Part shown: positions 47,430-58,620 of the stretch, piece after piece | Numbering within the stretch: position 1 is the first letter of the stretch | Layout: each line of letters begins with the position of its first letter | Assembly: GCA_022813625.1 (NCBI GenBank) | Contig: JAKLMB010000014.1 | Location: 700,845 to 764,844, forward strand | Length of the DNA stretch: 64,000 nt | Direction of reading: 5' to 3' | Origin: Aaosphaeria pasadenensis | Lineage: Eukaryota; Ascomycota; Dothideomycetes; Pleosporales | Translations under genes and position numbers: made by a program | Notes under the pieces: generated by a model | Seen by the model: only the letters and a program-made list of their open reading frames with translations | Told to the model about the DNA's origin: nothing | Databases searched by the model: none

Positions 47430-47670
47430 TGAGTTCTTTGGTGCCATTGGTAATTGTAGTCTTGTACTTCTATACTTAGATAGCTTTACTTTAGTTGTGT
47501 ATTATATCTAGTAGTTATAGGAATATAGAAGATAGGCAATAAAGCTATACTTAAAAATACTTAGATATGGTCTATAGTAAAGTAAATATTAGTTAGATTT
47601 ATAACTGTGTATAAACTTAAACATAGTAACTATAAAAGCAACAATTATATTAAAACCTCTCTAGATGTGA
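47430..47670. repeat. AT-rich island, possible RIP-decayed relic
   Basis: About 240 bases far richer in A and T than the flanks, dense in TA steps, with near-repeated words such as ctatactta and acttagata. This composition is what repeat-induced point mutation leaves in ascomycete transposon relics. No terminal repeats or coding frame could be identified, so element type is unknown. Confidence 0.4.
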
Positions 47671-47805
47671 ATACGTCTACCTGACCTAAGCATGTGCCTA
47701 TTAATCTGGTACGAGCCTAATTGCGGACATTGAGTGACATGCGCACTTCTCGTCCCGATTCAGCATCCTTCATCACGAGTCCATCTCTTCTCTTCGGCTG
47801 CCCTT

Positions 47806-49814
47806 TCACTGTATCAACCGCAGCCTCCCTTCCTCTTTGGAAAATTCCATAATATGATTGTTCACCTTCTTTTCTCCCTCCCTTGTTCCATACAAAGGGC
47901 GAAGCACACTCTGCGCCTCATTATCCAACCCATGAATCAATGTGGGCAGTGAATCATTCGTCCAGATCGGGATACGAAGGCGGTATGATTCGATAATCGA
48001 AAGCAAAGCATAGAGAAAGCCTAGTACAACAGTTGCCAGTGGCAGGGCGAAGAAACCCCAAGTAATCCTCACATAGGGAATCCAGTTTTGAACCATCCCA
48101 GGATAGGCCATTGTAGCATTGCTACGAAGGTGATTGGTGAGTTGATGGGCCACACGGTCAAATGTTTCGCTCAGGTTCTGCGACTGAAAAAGAGCCGTAC
48201 TGAATGCAGGCGGTCCGCCTATACTTTGAAAGGAATAGGCGATGACACCTGGATATGCTATCTGCTCTCCTGACGGTGGCAGTGTGCCAGATATTGCTTC
48301 AAAAAGCGACATAACCATTGTCAATAGCGATCCCTGAGTGACATTGAGATGTAGATTAGCGTCTTCCACGGGCTCCGAAGATATCTGTAGGTCGGTCCTG
48401 TATGCCTGGATGTCATATAAGACTGGGTGTTCGGCAGTCCACGCTCGGGCCTTACTTTCGTCCAGACTCATTCTTGGATTGGCGATGGCTTGATACGATA
48501 ATTTACGACGAAATGCCCATGAGCTTGTCACTTGCTCCTGTAGGACGCCCTCGACGACTCTTGAATCATAGACTTTCCCGCAGAGATACAACGCGCATTC
48601 TGTTGCAACTGGCGTGGTGCTATTCCATGTTTGGTTTTCTAAGAGATACTCTGGAGAACCTTTGAGGGTAAGGATGCTAACAAGCAGGGAGCCGGTGTCC
48701 TTGAAAAGGATCGTTTGGGACGGATCAAGAGTCACATTGACAACCATACCCGTCGATATAGCACCCGGCCCATGTGAGTATCTAAACATGTCATAATTTG
48801 AGATGGAGCCATATGGGAGATTGTATCTCGTATATGCCTCCCGATCATCCACAAGGATATTACTGGGTTGTGGTGTAGTGCTTCCGTTGTCTCCGTGGCG
48901 GCGTTCGCGTATCATGTGCTTGGTCACATCTGCGCAAGAACTGCATACCCCCATCGAGACATACGGAGACCAGGTACAGTTTCCAGTCTCACATGTGAAC
49001 CTCACTGACTGGTCCAGGGATGCCGAGGAATTGTAAAAGGCATTGTAAACAGCGCTCGCAAAGCCAAGGTCAGGCTCTACAGCAATGCTATCGGCAGAAA
49101 AATATCCGGCGCTCGTGTTGACTTGAAATAAGCCTGTATATACCGTTACTTCAACAGGGCGACCGAAACTGAGATTTGTTGCTCTTCCCACGGTCGCCCG
49201 GCCAGCAGAATCAACGGCTTTGAGTGAACCAATACTCCCGATGGATGCCTGCAGAAATGGATCAAAGATGAGTGAGCCAACGGTCACGAGTGCGCCGAGA
49301 GTAGCCCAATGCCTTTTCATCAGGTCAGTAAACGACGTTTTGTGGTGACTATTAGGCAACATAATTACCGTTTTCTGAGCAGAAACATCAGCCTCGTGGC
49401 CCCCCATGGCCCTCTGGTGGCTTGATCAAACATTGCAAAGACACGCAGCTGATCTGGCTCTTGTCTGAACAGTCCCCATTTTTGTTGTCCAATACAGGAA
49501 CTAACTGCAAATGCGAGCGTCGTCCTGGAAACTGTGCCGAGAATAGCGATGACCGTGTTGAACGATGCTTCCAACTTCCAGTCTGCTAGTGGTCGGCCGT
49601 TCATTTTACACAACAGCACCGCAATAGCAATCACGCAACCAAGAGTGATCACTAGTGCTAGGATTTCGAGGTACCATGCAAGTAAAGGATTCCCCACTGC
49701 TCTAGCAGGTTTCGGAGCTGTTGGTCGAGTGTCCCTTCTTGGTGGCAGAAGATTTGCATCCTCTTTTCGCTTCGAGCCGCCATTACGCTTGAAAGTTCGA
49801 TCGAAAAGTGACAT
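47806..49814 (-). CDS. DUF3176 membrane protein
   Basis: Exons in transcript order are 49814-49369 and 49312-47806, giving 650 residues; the intron is 56 bases. The N-terminal region has the DUF3176 pattern: WYLEILALVITLGCVIAIAVLL, then SFNTVIAILGTVSRTTLAFAVSSCIGQQKWGLF, then TRLMFLLRKRHWATLGALVTVGSLIFDPFLQ. A long extracytoplasmic domain follows, with Cys-rich motif CETGNCTWSPYVSMGVCSSC and many N-glycosylation sequons, and a final membrane helix near WGFFALPLATVVLGFLYALL. The family is fungal and uncharacterised. The start is the first true ATG; the longer frame upstream begins at a non-ATG codon. Confidence 0.88.
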
Positions 49815-51299
49815 GTGGTTTGAATTACAGTAAAGGTTCCGGGGTATGGGGCTCAATGCGGGTCCTTACGCTTTGCTCTGTGCAGGGAAAAGTGGATCCA
49901 AATTTATATATTCACTTCTACGTTCTGTTTAACACGCGTACCACGACAGTCAATGTGAAACACCCAACATCTTTGACCACTGAACATTGGAAAATTACCG
50001 CCCGTCGAATAGAAAATACAGAGAGCTATATATGGAATACGGAACATGATTTGTCGTGGGGCGATGCTACAGTTGGCCCCCAATCAGGCTGCCCTGCACG
50101 TTGAGTTTGAGTTCGCCTAAGGATACCAAATGCGGCCGTTAAGGTAATCGTTTACCTTCTGGCTGGAGAAATATCAACGAATGATTCACAACAACTTATG
50201 CACTTTCAAACAATGGCGGGTACGATGAGTATGGAAAGGGAAAGGCGATCGTTATTTCTATCACTTGCAACGAGACAGCTACCATTTCCGGCGACTTTTC
50301 AACCTCTTCACAATATGATTTTAATTGGGGACTGAGCTTATGCTTCTTTCAGCCTTGTGTCATGGAAGTTTGGTCTTCCCTAAGGGTAAGCGGATAAATG
50401 AATCAACCAAGCCTCTCATTCTTTCGAGATGCATAACTAATTGTTTGTACTTATCTACTTGTTTTTCAATGATTTTCTAGGTCTTGTTAAATTCATTTCA
50501 CTGAGTTGCTTGATAATCTTAGAGTTGTGTAGCCAGATTCCGGTTTTCTAACAATTAGACGATGGATTCTTTATTGAGGTCAACAAGCGGGCGCAGTGCC
50601 ATGTTGGCGGGCGAGACTACCGCTGTCCAACAAGATAATAGAGACTCAAAAGCACACAGAGATTCGCCATTCCAATAAGCTGATTTACTTGCGTTTCCCA
50701 AGTGCTCTTACCGGTTGTCGAGAAGTCGTAGTGGGTGATTTGGTATGCATCACGTGAGCACGGGTTTCCGCCAAAACGCGTCAGCAACCGTGAATCAACA
50801 AAGACATTACTCATTCACGCGCTGATTCAGTGACTCCCTGACTCACTCCATTTAATCCATACGAAGGTGAACATCTCGAGTTGATTCACTTACACCTCCA
50901 ACTGGCCGCATCGGATATCATGTAGTGAATCTAGCATGATGAAGGTGATGGTGATGGTCAATCTTCTTGTGGTACCTGCGTTCTGTACGCAGGCAACCAC
51001 GACCTTCACCCTACATCCATCACCATCACAATCACCAACCCCACTTCTTCACCACCCCACCTCACAACCCAACTTTCTTTCCTAACTACTACTTGAACCC
51101 TTTCTCTCTCTCTCTCTCTCTTTTCTTTCGTTCATCGCCAAACAACAGTCCATCTCCTCGCATAACCGGGCAGGCGTACTATCTGAGAACCTCTCCAGCA
51201 TCATCCAAGCGCTGCGCTTGATCTCTCACCTTCCTCTGCCCCAACAACCTTGACTAACCTGCATTCACCTTTTCTCCACTCTAGCATTTCACCATACCG
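49815..51299. other. Divergent intergenic region with CT microsatellite
   Basis: About 1.5 kb without a supported gene. It contains a run of about ten CT units near 51100-51121 in the leader of the F-box-like gene, and a T-rich stretch at 50.4-50.6 kb. A CAATCACCA-rich leader precedes the gene. Confidence 0.5.
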
Positions 51300-52739
51300 A
51301 TGCAACCAGCTACGATGGCATCTATGGCTGGCACTGACGCCCCCTCCCTCTTGCTAGCTATCCCTCTCGAGGTCCGCCATATGATCTTCGAGCACGCTGC
51401 CGAGCGACGAGTGCCCACTAAGAAGCTCCTCCGGCGCTGGCTCGAGAGGAGGGATGTCGAGCAAGCGGTGCTGGAACACAACAAAAAGAACGGCTCAAAA
51501 TGTGTGGCATTCGCTGGTCCTGTTTGCGGGGAGGTCATTCATTGGTGCGCTGGGCCTGGAGAGTATGTGGTGGGCTTGGCTGAGACCGGTTACGAAACCG
51601 AGAGTGACGGCTACGACAGCGACGGCTACGACAGCGACGGCATTGGTAGTGAAGATGAGGACAACGCAAGAGAGAGCGAAAGTGAGGACGAGAACGAGGA
51701 TGAGGACGAGGACGAAGCCGATGCCGATGCTGAAGCAGATGACGCAGCCGCTTCAGACCTGGATAACTCGGACGATCATGAGGGCGAGGTCGAGACCGAC
51801 GACGTTGGGCACAACGGGGAGAATGGAGAGACGGCGGACGCACCGGCGAGCCCTGATTCTGAAGCTGTTGACCCTGACGAGGAGGGCCATATCCTTGCGG
51901 ATGCGTTTCCCTCAATGGGAAACGCAAGCTTGGTGAATGGGGCTCAAGATGCCGGACAGCAAGTAGAGGCAGGTGCCATTGGCACACAGGATGACGACAG
52001 CGTCCCCGACCCTGAACAACACAACAATACGGGCGAAGGGGACGATGGTGGCGCGGATGTAGAGGCTAGGGACGATGCTCCCAACGCTCTCCAGCATGGC
52101 CGTAATAGTGTACAGGGTGTGGCCACCAATATTCCCATCTCTCCGCATCCCATCTACCCACATGCGAAGTGGCGCCACATCCCGAAATTCGTGCGCATGT
52201 CGCACCCCCCTCCGGCCTTGTCGCTGCTGCTCACCAACAAGGAGTTGAGGAACGAGGCAATGGAGTGGTATTACGAGGTTGCGACTCTCCGCATCTTTGC
52301 CACGGCTAGCATTGCCCATATGAGCATGTTTGAACTGGCCCTCTCGCAGCTCGACGCAGCCGGGACGTCGCCTCTGGACAAGATTCGCAAAGTGGAGATC
52401 CTCTTTGTCTGGGACACAGAATGGATGCGCGATCCTCGTCGACAGTTTTGCGAGATCTGGGAGGTGTTCGTACGGCTGCGCGCCGATGCTATGGTCCAGG
52501 CCCTGCTTTGTGCCCCTGCGTTGCGGAGCATTACGATCGCCTGGCACGACACCGTCTGCGATGCTGCGAGCACTACCTTCAAGCTCAGCGTCTTGGACAA
52601 GTTTGATGTGGTACTGGCGGACATCAAGATCGAGGAGCATTACCTCGAACCGGGCATGAAGCCAAAGCGTAGGAGTGTTTTGGGTCGCCAGCGCGCCGCG
52701 TTTCAGGAGTTCTTCGACGATGGTTGCCATTGGAAATGA
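51300..52739 (+). CDS. F-box/2EXR-like protein with acidic insert
   Basis: A single frame of 479 residues. An N-terminal segment LLLAIPLEVRHMIFEHAAE resembles the F-box/2EXR start (LPxELRxxIY) common in fungal proteins. Residues 95-260 form a very acidic low-complexity insert rich in Asp, Glu and Ala, including three SDGYD-type repeats encoded by 15-base DNA repeats at 51606-51641. The C-terminal half (SHPPPALSLLLTNKELRNEAMEWYYEVATLRI) is the typical 'large-scale F-box-like' region in which a leucine-rich stretch lists offspring of the domain. F-box proteins recruit substrates to SCF ubiquitin ligases; 2EXR proteins have no known role. Which applies is not certain. Confidence 0.75.
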   Translation: MQPATMASMAGTDAPSLLLAIPLEVRHMIFEHAAERRVPTKKLLRRWLERRDVEQAVLEHNKKNGSKCVAFAGPVCGEVIHWCAGPGEYVVGLAETGYETESDGYDSDGYDSDGIGSEDEDNARESESEDENEDEDEDEADADAEADDAAASDLDNSDDHEGEVETDDVGHNGENGETADAPASPDSEAVDPDEEGHILADAFPSMGNASLVNGAQDAGQQVEAGAIGTQDDDSVPDPEQHNNTGEGDDGGADVEARDDAPNALQHGRNSVQGVATNIPISPHPIYPHAKWRHIPKFVRMSHPPPALSLLLTNKELRNEAMEWYYEVATLRIFATASIAHMSMFELALSQLDAAGTSPLDKIRKVEILFVWDTEWMRDPRRQFCEIWEVFVRLRADAMVQALLCAPALRSITIAWHDTVCDAASTTFKLSVLDKFDVVLADIKIEEHYLEPGMKPKRRSVLGRQRAAFQEFFDDGCHWK

Positions 52740-54256
52740 GAGTGGCGTGTCGATCACGGACGGACATGCATGTCTTATCTTGCGTACGTTTTACCGTAGG
52801 AAGGAGACTGGATGTTCAGGAAAAGCAGCTCTAGGTGGACGTGTGAGGTCGCCCTTCTTGCACCTTCACTCGACGACGCGATGGCGCGAGGCGACTACTG
52901 GCCGGTTCTGCGATTCCATGATTTTACGATGAACGAATGGATGAATGAAGGAACGAACGAACGAAAACATACGATTTCCTTTCCATCGAGCGTGTGGCCG
53001 CCAACAATGCTTTTCTGAGGCCCGCCGATTTTTCCTCACTACCGACCTTGGTAGCTTAATAGAATACGACAAGCTTCTCTCACATAATAATAGTAACAAG
53101 TGGGAAGCTTATAGTCAGCCTCATAGCAAGCAAACATAGTAGCAAATGCATAAATAAAACTTCTCCATTTCCCATTGTCTCCATCTCCGTTCCATCAAAG
53201 TGACAACTCCATGATAACATCAACCGCCCACCCAAAACACGCCCTCCACCTTGCCTAACAACAACGTCCCATCACCTCCTCCATCATTCAATTAGTTCCA
53301 GAATAATTCGTCCGTGCCCTTCAAAATCCCCTTCGTACACCTCCCGTACATCAACAAAATACGTCCGTAAGGCTAACTATGACTCCCACTCCCAATCCTT
53401 CCCTCATCCTTCAACCAGTCCAAGTCCACTCCACTCCACTCAACCCCCCTAAGCGAACCAACGCGACCCAACCAGCCAATCACACGCCCGAAACTCCGCC
53501 AGTAACTCACCCTTTGTGACTTCGTACCAGTCTTCGTACGGTGGGCAGAGGGTGCTTTGACGCGCCGCCCTTCTGTTGATTGGGGTTCTTTACTTTTGTA
53601 GGGAGACGCCGAGAGGAAGCGGTTAAGCGCGTTGGGTGTGGGTTATTTTTGGTCGGTGATTTGGGGGTTTGGCTAGATTGATACTTTTGCTTGCAGTGTG
53701 TAGGTAGGTAGTATACATAGTGATGGGGAGGGTAGATAGTCGCGACGCACGCCTGCGAGAACAGCACGCATTTTCTTTCGCGCATCACAGGGTACCAAAC
53801 ACACATAGTATTCCTTTTTTACTCCATACGGAGTACCCTGTATAGCTATGCAGAAAAGCGTAGCATACAACACCACAAATTATTCTTGCGTACGAAACAG
53901 AACGACGTCTTTCGCACGTACGCTTGGTTTTTTTTCGCATGCGTGGGGCTGGACGGACATCTCTGGGGTTGGAAGGGCTGGCGTTGTACGAAGGTTCGAT
54001 GGTTTTCGTGCATCGCGGTGCCTGCCAAGACGACATGGAGATTGTAGATAGGTGGGTGGATTTTGTATATATATTCGCGACGATGACGGTTTAGAATTTT
54101 ATCAATTGTCGAAGCAGTTTCAATTGACTTTGTACTTTTTCAATTACTATCCAACTTTTCTCACGATCTATTTTTTCGTGTATAAACAGTATATACACCA
54201 CACTACAACACACACATCCACCAACCGACCTCACAAAACCACAAAACTCAAACACA
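52740..54256. other. Intergenic region
   Basis: About 1.5 kb. It contains pyrimidine-rich sequence at 53.2-53.5 kb and several short frames with no family. The last 200 bases are AT-rich, with a CA-rich leader before the metaxin/GST-like start. Confidence 0.45.
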
Positions 54257-55042
54257 ATGTCTAAGCCCACACCCGCGATAACCCTCTTCCGCGGCTCGGA
54301 CACGCCCCGCCAATACGTCTGGTCGCCCTTCGTCACGAAGCTCGAGTTCCGCCTTCGCGTCGGCGGTCTCTCCTACACCCCCGCCTGCGGCTCCCCGCGG
54401 TCCTCTCCCACGGGGCAGATTCCCTACATCACCCTCACTTCCCAAGACAAGGACGGGGACGTGAAGTCGCTCGGCGACTCCACGCGCATAACGCAGCACT
54501 TCATCGCCGCGTCGGCGCTGCGGGATCTGAACGCGGGCTTGAGCGCGAAGGACGCGGCACTGGATGTGGCGTTGAGGTGTCTGATCGAGGAGAGGTTGAA
54601 TGCGTGTCATGGGTATGAGCGGTGGATTTTGAATTACTACACGATGCGGGACGGGGTGCTGGGGTCGATACCGTGGGCGCCGCGCGTGCTGATTGGACTT
54701 CTGGCGGCGAGGAAGAACGGGGTGAAGATGGAGGCGGCGGGTCTTGCGGGGTTGAGCGAGGAGGAGGTGTTTAGGAGGGTGGAGGCGGTTTGGGGGGTTG
54801 TTGCGAGGTTGCTTGAGAGTGCGAGGCCGAAGAGGGAGGGCGAGGGGTGGTGGGTTCTGGCTGGGAAAGAGCCGACGGAGGCGGATGCGACGGTTTTTGG
54901 CTTTGTGGCGAGTGTGTTGGTTTGTGGCGCTGCGGGCGGGAGTAGGAGGTTGTTGAGGGAGAAGTTTCCGGTCGTCGTGGAGTGGGCGGGGTGGGTTCAT
55001 AAGGGGTGGTTTAAGGAGTATGAGTTGTGGAAGGAGGAATAG
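54257..55042 (+). CDS. Metaxin/GST-like thioredoxin-fold protein
   Basis: A single frame of 261 residues. The N-terminal 90 residues look like the thioredoxin-fold half of the metaxin/Failed-axon-connections group: SPFVTKLEFRLRVGGLSYTP, then PTGQIPYITL and LGDSTRITQHF. The C-terminal part (EPTEADATVFGFVASVL) matches the alpha-helical GST C-terminal domain. These proteins are GST-like but usually lack classic transferase activity; metaxins work in mitochondrial outer-membrane import. Codon use is strongly G/C-ending, as in other genes of this right-hand region. It converges on the folate gene, 122 bases apart. Confidence 0.83.
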   Translation: MSKPTPAITLFRGSDTPRQYVWSPFVTKLEFRLRVGGLSYTPACGSPRSSPTGQIPYITLTSQDKDGDVKSLGDSTRITQHFIAASALRDLNAGLSAKDAALDVALRCLIEERLNACHGYERWILNYYTMRDGVLGSIPWAPRVLIGLLAARKNGVKMEAAGLAGLSEEEVFRRVEAVWGVVARLLESARPKREGEGWWVLAGKEPTEADATVFGFVASVLVCGAAGGSRRLLREKFPVVVEWAGWVHKGWFKEYELWKEE

Positions 55043-55164
55043 GTGGAGTGGTGTACGGTCGCGTGAATTGAGGAGGAAGAAGCGTTGTAGTCTTTGCGGT
55101 GCGGTGTTGGGTGTGTATGTACAAGTACGATGTTGGTGTATACAAAGCGCTCGTAGAATTAAGT

Positions 55165-56971
55165 TTATACCCGCCAGATCGCATCAGACATCGTCGCAAC
55201 CTGTGCCATCTCTTTCACGTCGTGTACACGAATGATATCAGCACCGCCCTGTATCGACGCTGCAACGGTCGCAGCAGTCCCCCACGTCCTCTCCCTCGCC
55301 TCCTGCACGCCGGTAACCCGTCCTACGAACGCCTTGCGGCTCGTCCCCAACAGCCACGGCATCCCCTCCAGGCCAGGGAACTCCCTCAACTCGCCTAGTC
55401 GACGAAGCAGCTCCAGGTTCTGGTCCAGCGTCTTCGCGAACCCGATGCCCGGGTCAAGGATGATGCGCCAGCGCTTGACGCCCGCTGTCTCTGCGGCTCG
55501 GACGCGAGCAAGTAGCTCTTCGCCTACGCCCTGCACGACGCCATCCGGGTAGGACGTCATCTCGTTCATTGTGGACGGCGTCCCGCGCATGTGCATCAGA
55601 CAGACGGTGCAGCCCAGGTCGGCGACGGTCTCCAGCATGCGCGGATCGAGGAGCCCAGCACTGACGTCGTTGATGATGTCGGCGCCGGCTGCGATGGCCG
55701 CCCGCGCGATGCTCGATTGATACGTGTCGACGCTGATGGAGACGTCGTTGGCTTCGGGCGTGGATCGGATGAGCTTGATAACGGGCAGAATGCGGGAGAG
55801 TTCTTCGGATTCGGATACCACTGCGGCGCCGGGCCGCGTCGATTGGCCGCCGATGTCGAAGATGGTTGCGCCGGAAGTGATGTGGGATTTGATCGTTCGT
55901 CCGAGGGCTTCTGGTCCGGCGTTGAAGTTCTTGCCGCCGTCTGAGAAGGAGTCGGGGGTTATGTTGATGATGGACATGATCCGCGTGTTTCGGGCGGAGT
56001 GCCCTGCTGTGATGGGAGGGTGGATGGATGCAGAGCCAGGTCGCATGAGTGGTGTCAGTGTAGATACTGGGTCTTCCAATGGCGGTAGTCTTGCGAGCTG
56101 TTCACGCAGTGTACCAACAGGTAATGAAGCGTTGGGAGGAAGATGCGCATCTGGAATCAATCTGGCACGACTTAGTGACGATGAGAGAGAGGTCATTATT
56201 GAAAACATACTCGCATAGCGGCCGAAGCACGAAATCTCTTTCGAGCATCAGCTTGTGAGGGACCTGAAGTCGTTCATTCAAGAAGACCTCCTGGTCGTAG
56301 AGAAGGATATCCAAATCGATATTACGAGGACCTTTGTCGACGACCTTGACCCTTCCCATCTCATTCTCGACCGACTGCAACTTGTCGAGCAGCTCAATGG
56401 GCGATAGGGACGTTTCCACCTGCGGGCCGGGTCAGCATGTGAAGGACTAATAACATGTGACCACCCATCGTCAAAAGCTTAATCTTACTTCACATGCGCC
56501 GTTCACGAACTTGTCCTGGTCCAACACATACATGGCCTTGGTTTCCCAGAGACCACTCGTGCGCAGGACTCGGACGATGCCGTCTCTCTGGACCAGCTGC
56601 AGGGCTTTCTCGATCATGGCCACGCGGTCGCCGAGATTGCTCCCCAGGGCGATGTATGCACGATGCCGTGCCGATTTGGCGAATCCATGGTCTTGGCGTA
56701 CATGATGATGAGCGGAGGGGTGGGCTGATGGATGTCTTTTGTAATTTGGTCGGTTAAGGGAACGATTCACCGAGGGACAAGATGTGCCTGAGGCTGTGCG
56801 TCTGGAGATGCTGCATGCTGGGGGAGTGGCTGCTGGTGCTGGAGGTCCATTGTGGAAAAGTCTGCGGCGGACTCCGAAGAACCCCGCAGCGGTGGTCACC
56901 TTTGAGGCATTGCGAGTAGCAATTGAAGCGGAGAGTGAAGCGTGAATTGATCTAGACAGACATGATTGCAT
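55165..56971 (-). CDS. fol1: Bifunctional HPPK-dihydropteroate synthase
   Basis: Exons in transcript order are 56971-56489, 56419-56211 and 56161-55165, giving 562 residues; introns are 69 and 49 bases. A basic, Ser/Arg-rich N-terminus of about 100 residues resembles a mitochondrial targeting sequence. HPPK follows with YIALGSNLGDRVAMIEKAL and GPRNIDLDILLYD, the pyrophosphokinase signature. DHPS follows with IINITPDSFSDGG, DIGGQSTRPGA, ADIINDVSAG and LGTSRKAFVGRV. The enzyme makes 7,8-dihydropteroate from 6-hydroxymethyl-dihydropterin and p-aminobenzoate. Yeast-type Fol1 also carries dihydroneopterin aldolase domains, which are absent here and must be encoded elsewhere. DHPS is the target of sulfonamides. 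Confidence 0.95.
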
Positions 56972-57397
56972 CGCCGGAAAGTGCTGGAGTGGCGGGAGAC
57001 AGCCTTATTATACTCAATCAGTATACTGTGTAACAATAATGGTCCATAATAGTGAATGGATTGCATGGACTCGTAGACTCGAAAACAAGATGGAACAGAT
57101 GGGCTATACCCATTGGGGTTGGTATGGCCACGCTAGTACGTGGTGGGCTTAATCACGTGAGCTTCCCCAGACGTACGAGTATGAGCGGATGACTTGAGTT
57201 GCCTCGGCTCTTTTCATCGTCTCTAACCCGTTCACTCATCCGCCCCCTCTCTCTCGCGCTCGGTATTCTCCTCTTCTTTAAAGAAGTGTCTTGTTCTTCT
57301 ACTTCCTCCTTTCTCTTTCATCTCTTCTTCTCTTTGCTGTTGTATCATCTCACCATAAACAATCTACTATTACCTTACCGTCATCACAAACATCACC
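56972..57397. promoter_or_regulatory. Divergent promoter, HPPK-DHPS and nitronate monooxygenase
   Basis: 426 bases between divergent starts. It has a long CT-rich stretch (57228-57345) typical of strong fungal leaders before the monooxygenase start. No other element was identified. Confidence 0.5.
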
Positions 57398-58620
57398 ATG
57401 TCTTCTCCACGTACGTCACCCGAACATCCACATGTGATACCCTACATGCGCCGACTCCTACTCTGCTCTACACCATCTACTCCTGCTGACAATAACGCGC
57501 AGAGCAAATCCGCACCAAGCTTACCGATCTGCTTAAGATCCAGCACCCCGTCATGCTCGCGGGCATGAACGTTGCTGCTGGCCCTAAGCTCGCCGCCGCC
57601 GTCACCAACGCAGGCGGCATCGGTGTCATTGGTGGTGTTGGATACACCCCCGACATGCTCAGGGAGCAGATCGCAGAGCTTAAGGGATACCTGAACGACA
57701 AGAACGCGCCGTTCGGTGTTGATCTGTTGCTCCCCCAGGTCGGCGGCAGCGCACGAAAGACCAAGTCCGTACCCATACCCTACCATAACAGCTATCCATA
57801 CTGACGACTTCCGAACAGCTACGACTACACCAAGGGCAAGCTCGGCGAGCTCATCGACATCGTCATCGACTCCGGCGCCCGTCTCTTCGTCTCCGCCGTC
57901 GGTGTCCCACCCAAGGCCGTCGTAGACAAGCTCCACAAGGCCGGCATCCTCTACATGAACATGATCGGACACCCCAAGCACGTCAAGAAGTGCCTCGAGA
58001 TTGGCGCCGACATCATCTGCGCCCAGGGTGGTGAGGGAGGTGGTCACACCGGAGACGTACCCACCTCCATTCTCATCCCAACCGTTGTAAAGCTCGTTGA
58101 GGGCCACAAGTCGCCATTGACTGGCGAGAATGTCCAGGTCGTTGCCGCTGGCGGTATCTTCAACGGACAGTCCGTCGCCGCTGCACTCGCTTTCGGTGCC
58201 TCTGGCGTCTGGGTGGGAACTCGATTCATCCTCGCAGAGGAGGCTGGTGCTCCCAAGGCCCATCAAGAGGCCGTCCGCACCGCTGGTTTCGACGACAATA
58301 TCCGCACAATCATCTTCACCGGACGACCGCTCCGTGTGCGAAAGAACCCGTACATCGTGAACTGGGAGGAGAACAGGGCGAACGAGATCAAGGAGCTCAC
58401 CGCCAAGGGCATACTCCCCGTGGAGCACGACATCGAGAAGCTGGGCGACGACCTCGACGACGAGACCATGGACAACGCGCGGCCGTTCTTGATGGGCAAG
58501 GCTGCCGCCGTGGTCAACGAGACGAAGAGCGCGAGGGCCATTGTCGACGAACTTGTCGGTGACGCTGTCAAGTGGATTCAAACGACGAACAGTTTCATCG
58601 TGTCGAAATCCAAGCTATGA
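57398..58620 (+). CDS. Nitronate monooxygenase (2-nitropropane dioxygenase family)
   Basis: Exons 57398-57410, 57503-57764 and 57819-58620 give 358 residues. The first exon is just 13 bases, followed by a 92-base intron; the second intron (54 bases) starts with the weak donor GTCCGT. The FMN-barrel signature is clear: QHPVMLAGMNVAAGPKLAAAV, NAGGIGVIGGVGYTP, AQGGEGGGHTGDVP with the catalytic His, AAGGIFNGQSVAAALAFGASGVWVGTRF. The enzyme oxidises alkyl nitronates such as propionate-3-nitronate to aldehydes and nitrite, a detoxification step. No targeting signal is seen, so it should be cytosolic. High G/C third positions suggest strong expression. Confidence 0.94.

Larger units (their letters stand above)
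46348..47805. other. Gene-poor region with gene remnant and AT-rich island
   Basis: It lies between the permease and DUF3176 3' ends. It contains the possible broken gene at 46910-47250 and the AT-rich island at 47430-47670, both entered separately. Large open frames at 45.8-46.8 kb in other frames are chance frames over the permease gene and its downstream region. Confidence 0.5.

Noticed and set aside
51912..52757. 281-codon minus-strand open frame
   Set aside because: Antisense to the F-box-like gene, no family features; treated as a shadow.
54248..55000. 250-codon minus-strand open frame
   Set aside because: Antisense to the metaxin/GST-like gene, dominated by Pro, Arg and His; a shadow of G/C-ending codons.
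57442..58581. 379-codon minus-strand open frame
   Set aside because: It lies antisense to the clear nitronate monooxygenase gene and has Val/Leu/Asp/Gly-rich content produced by the opposite-strand codon bias.
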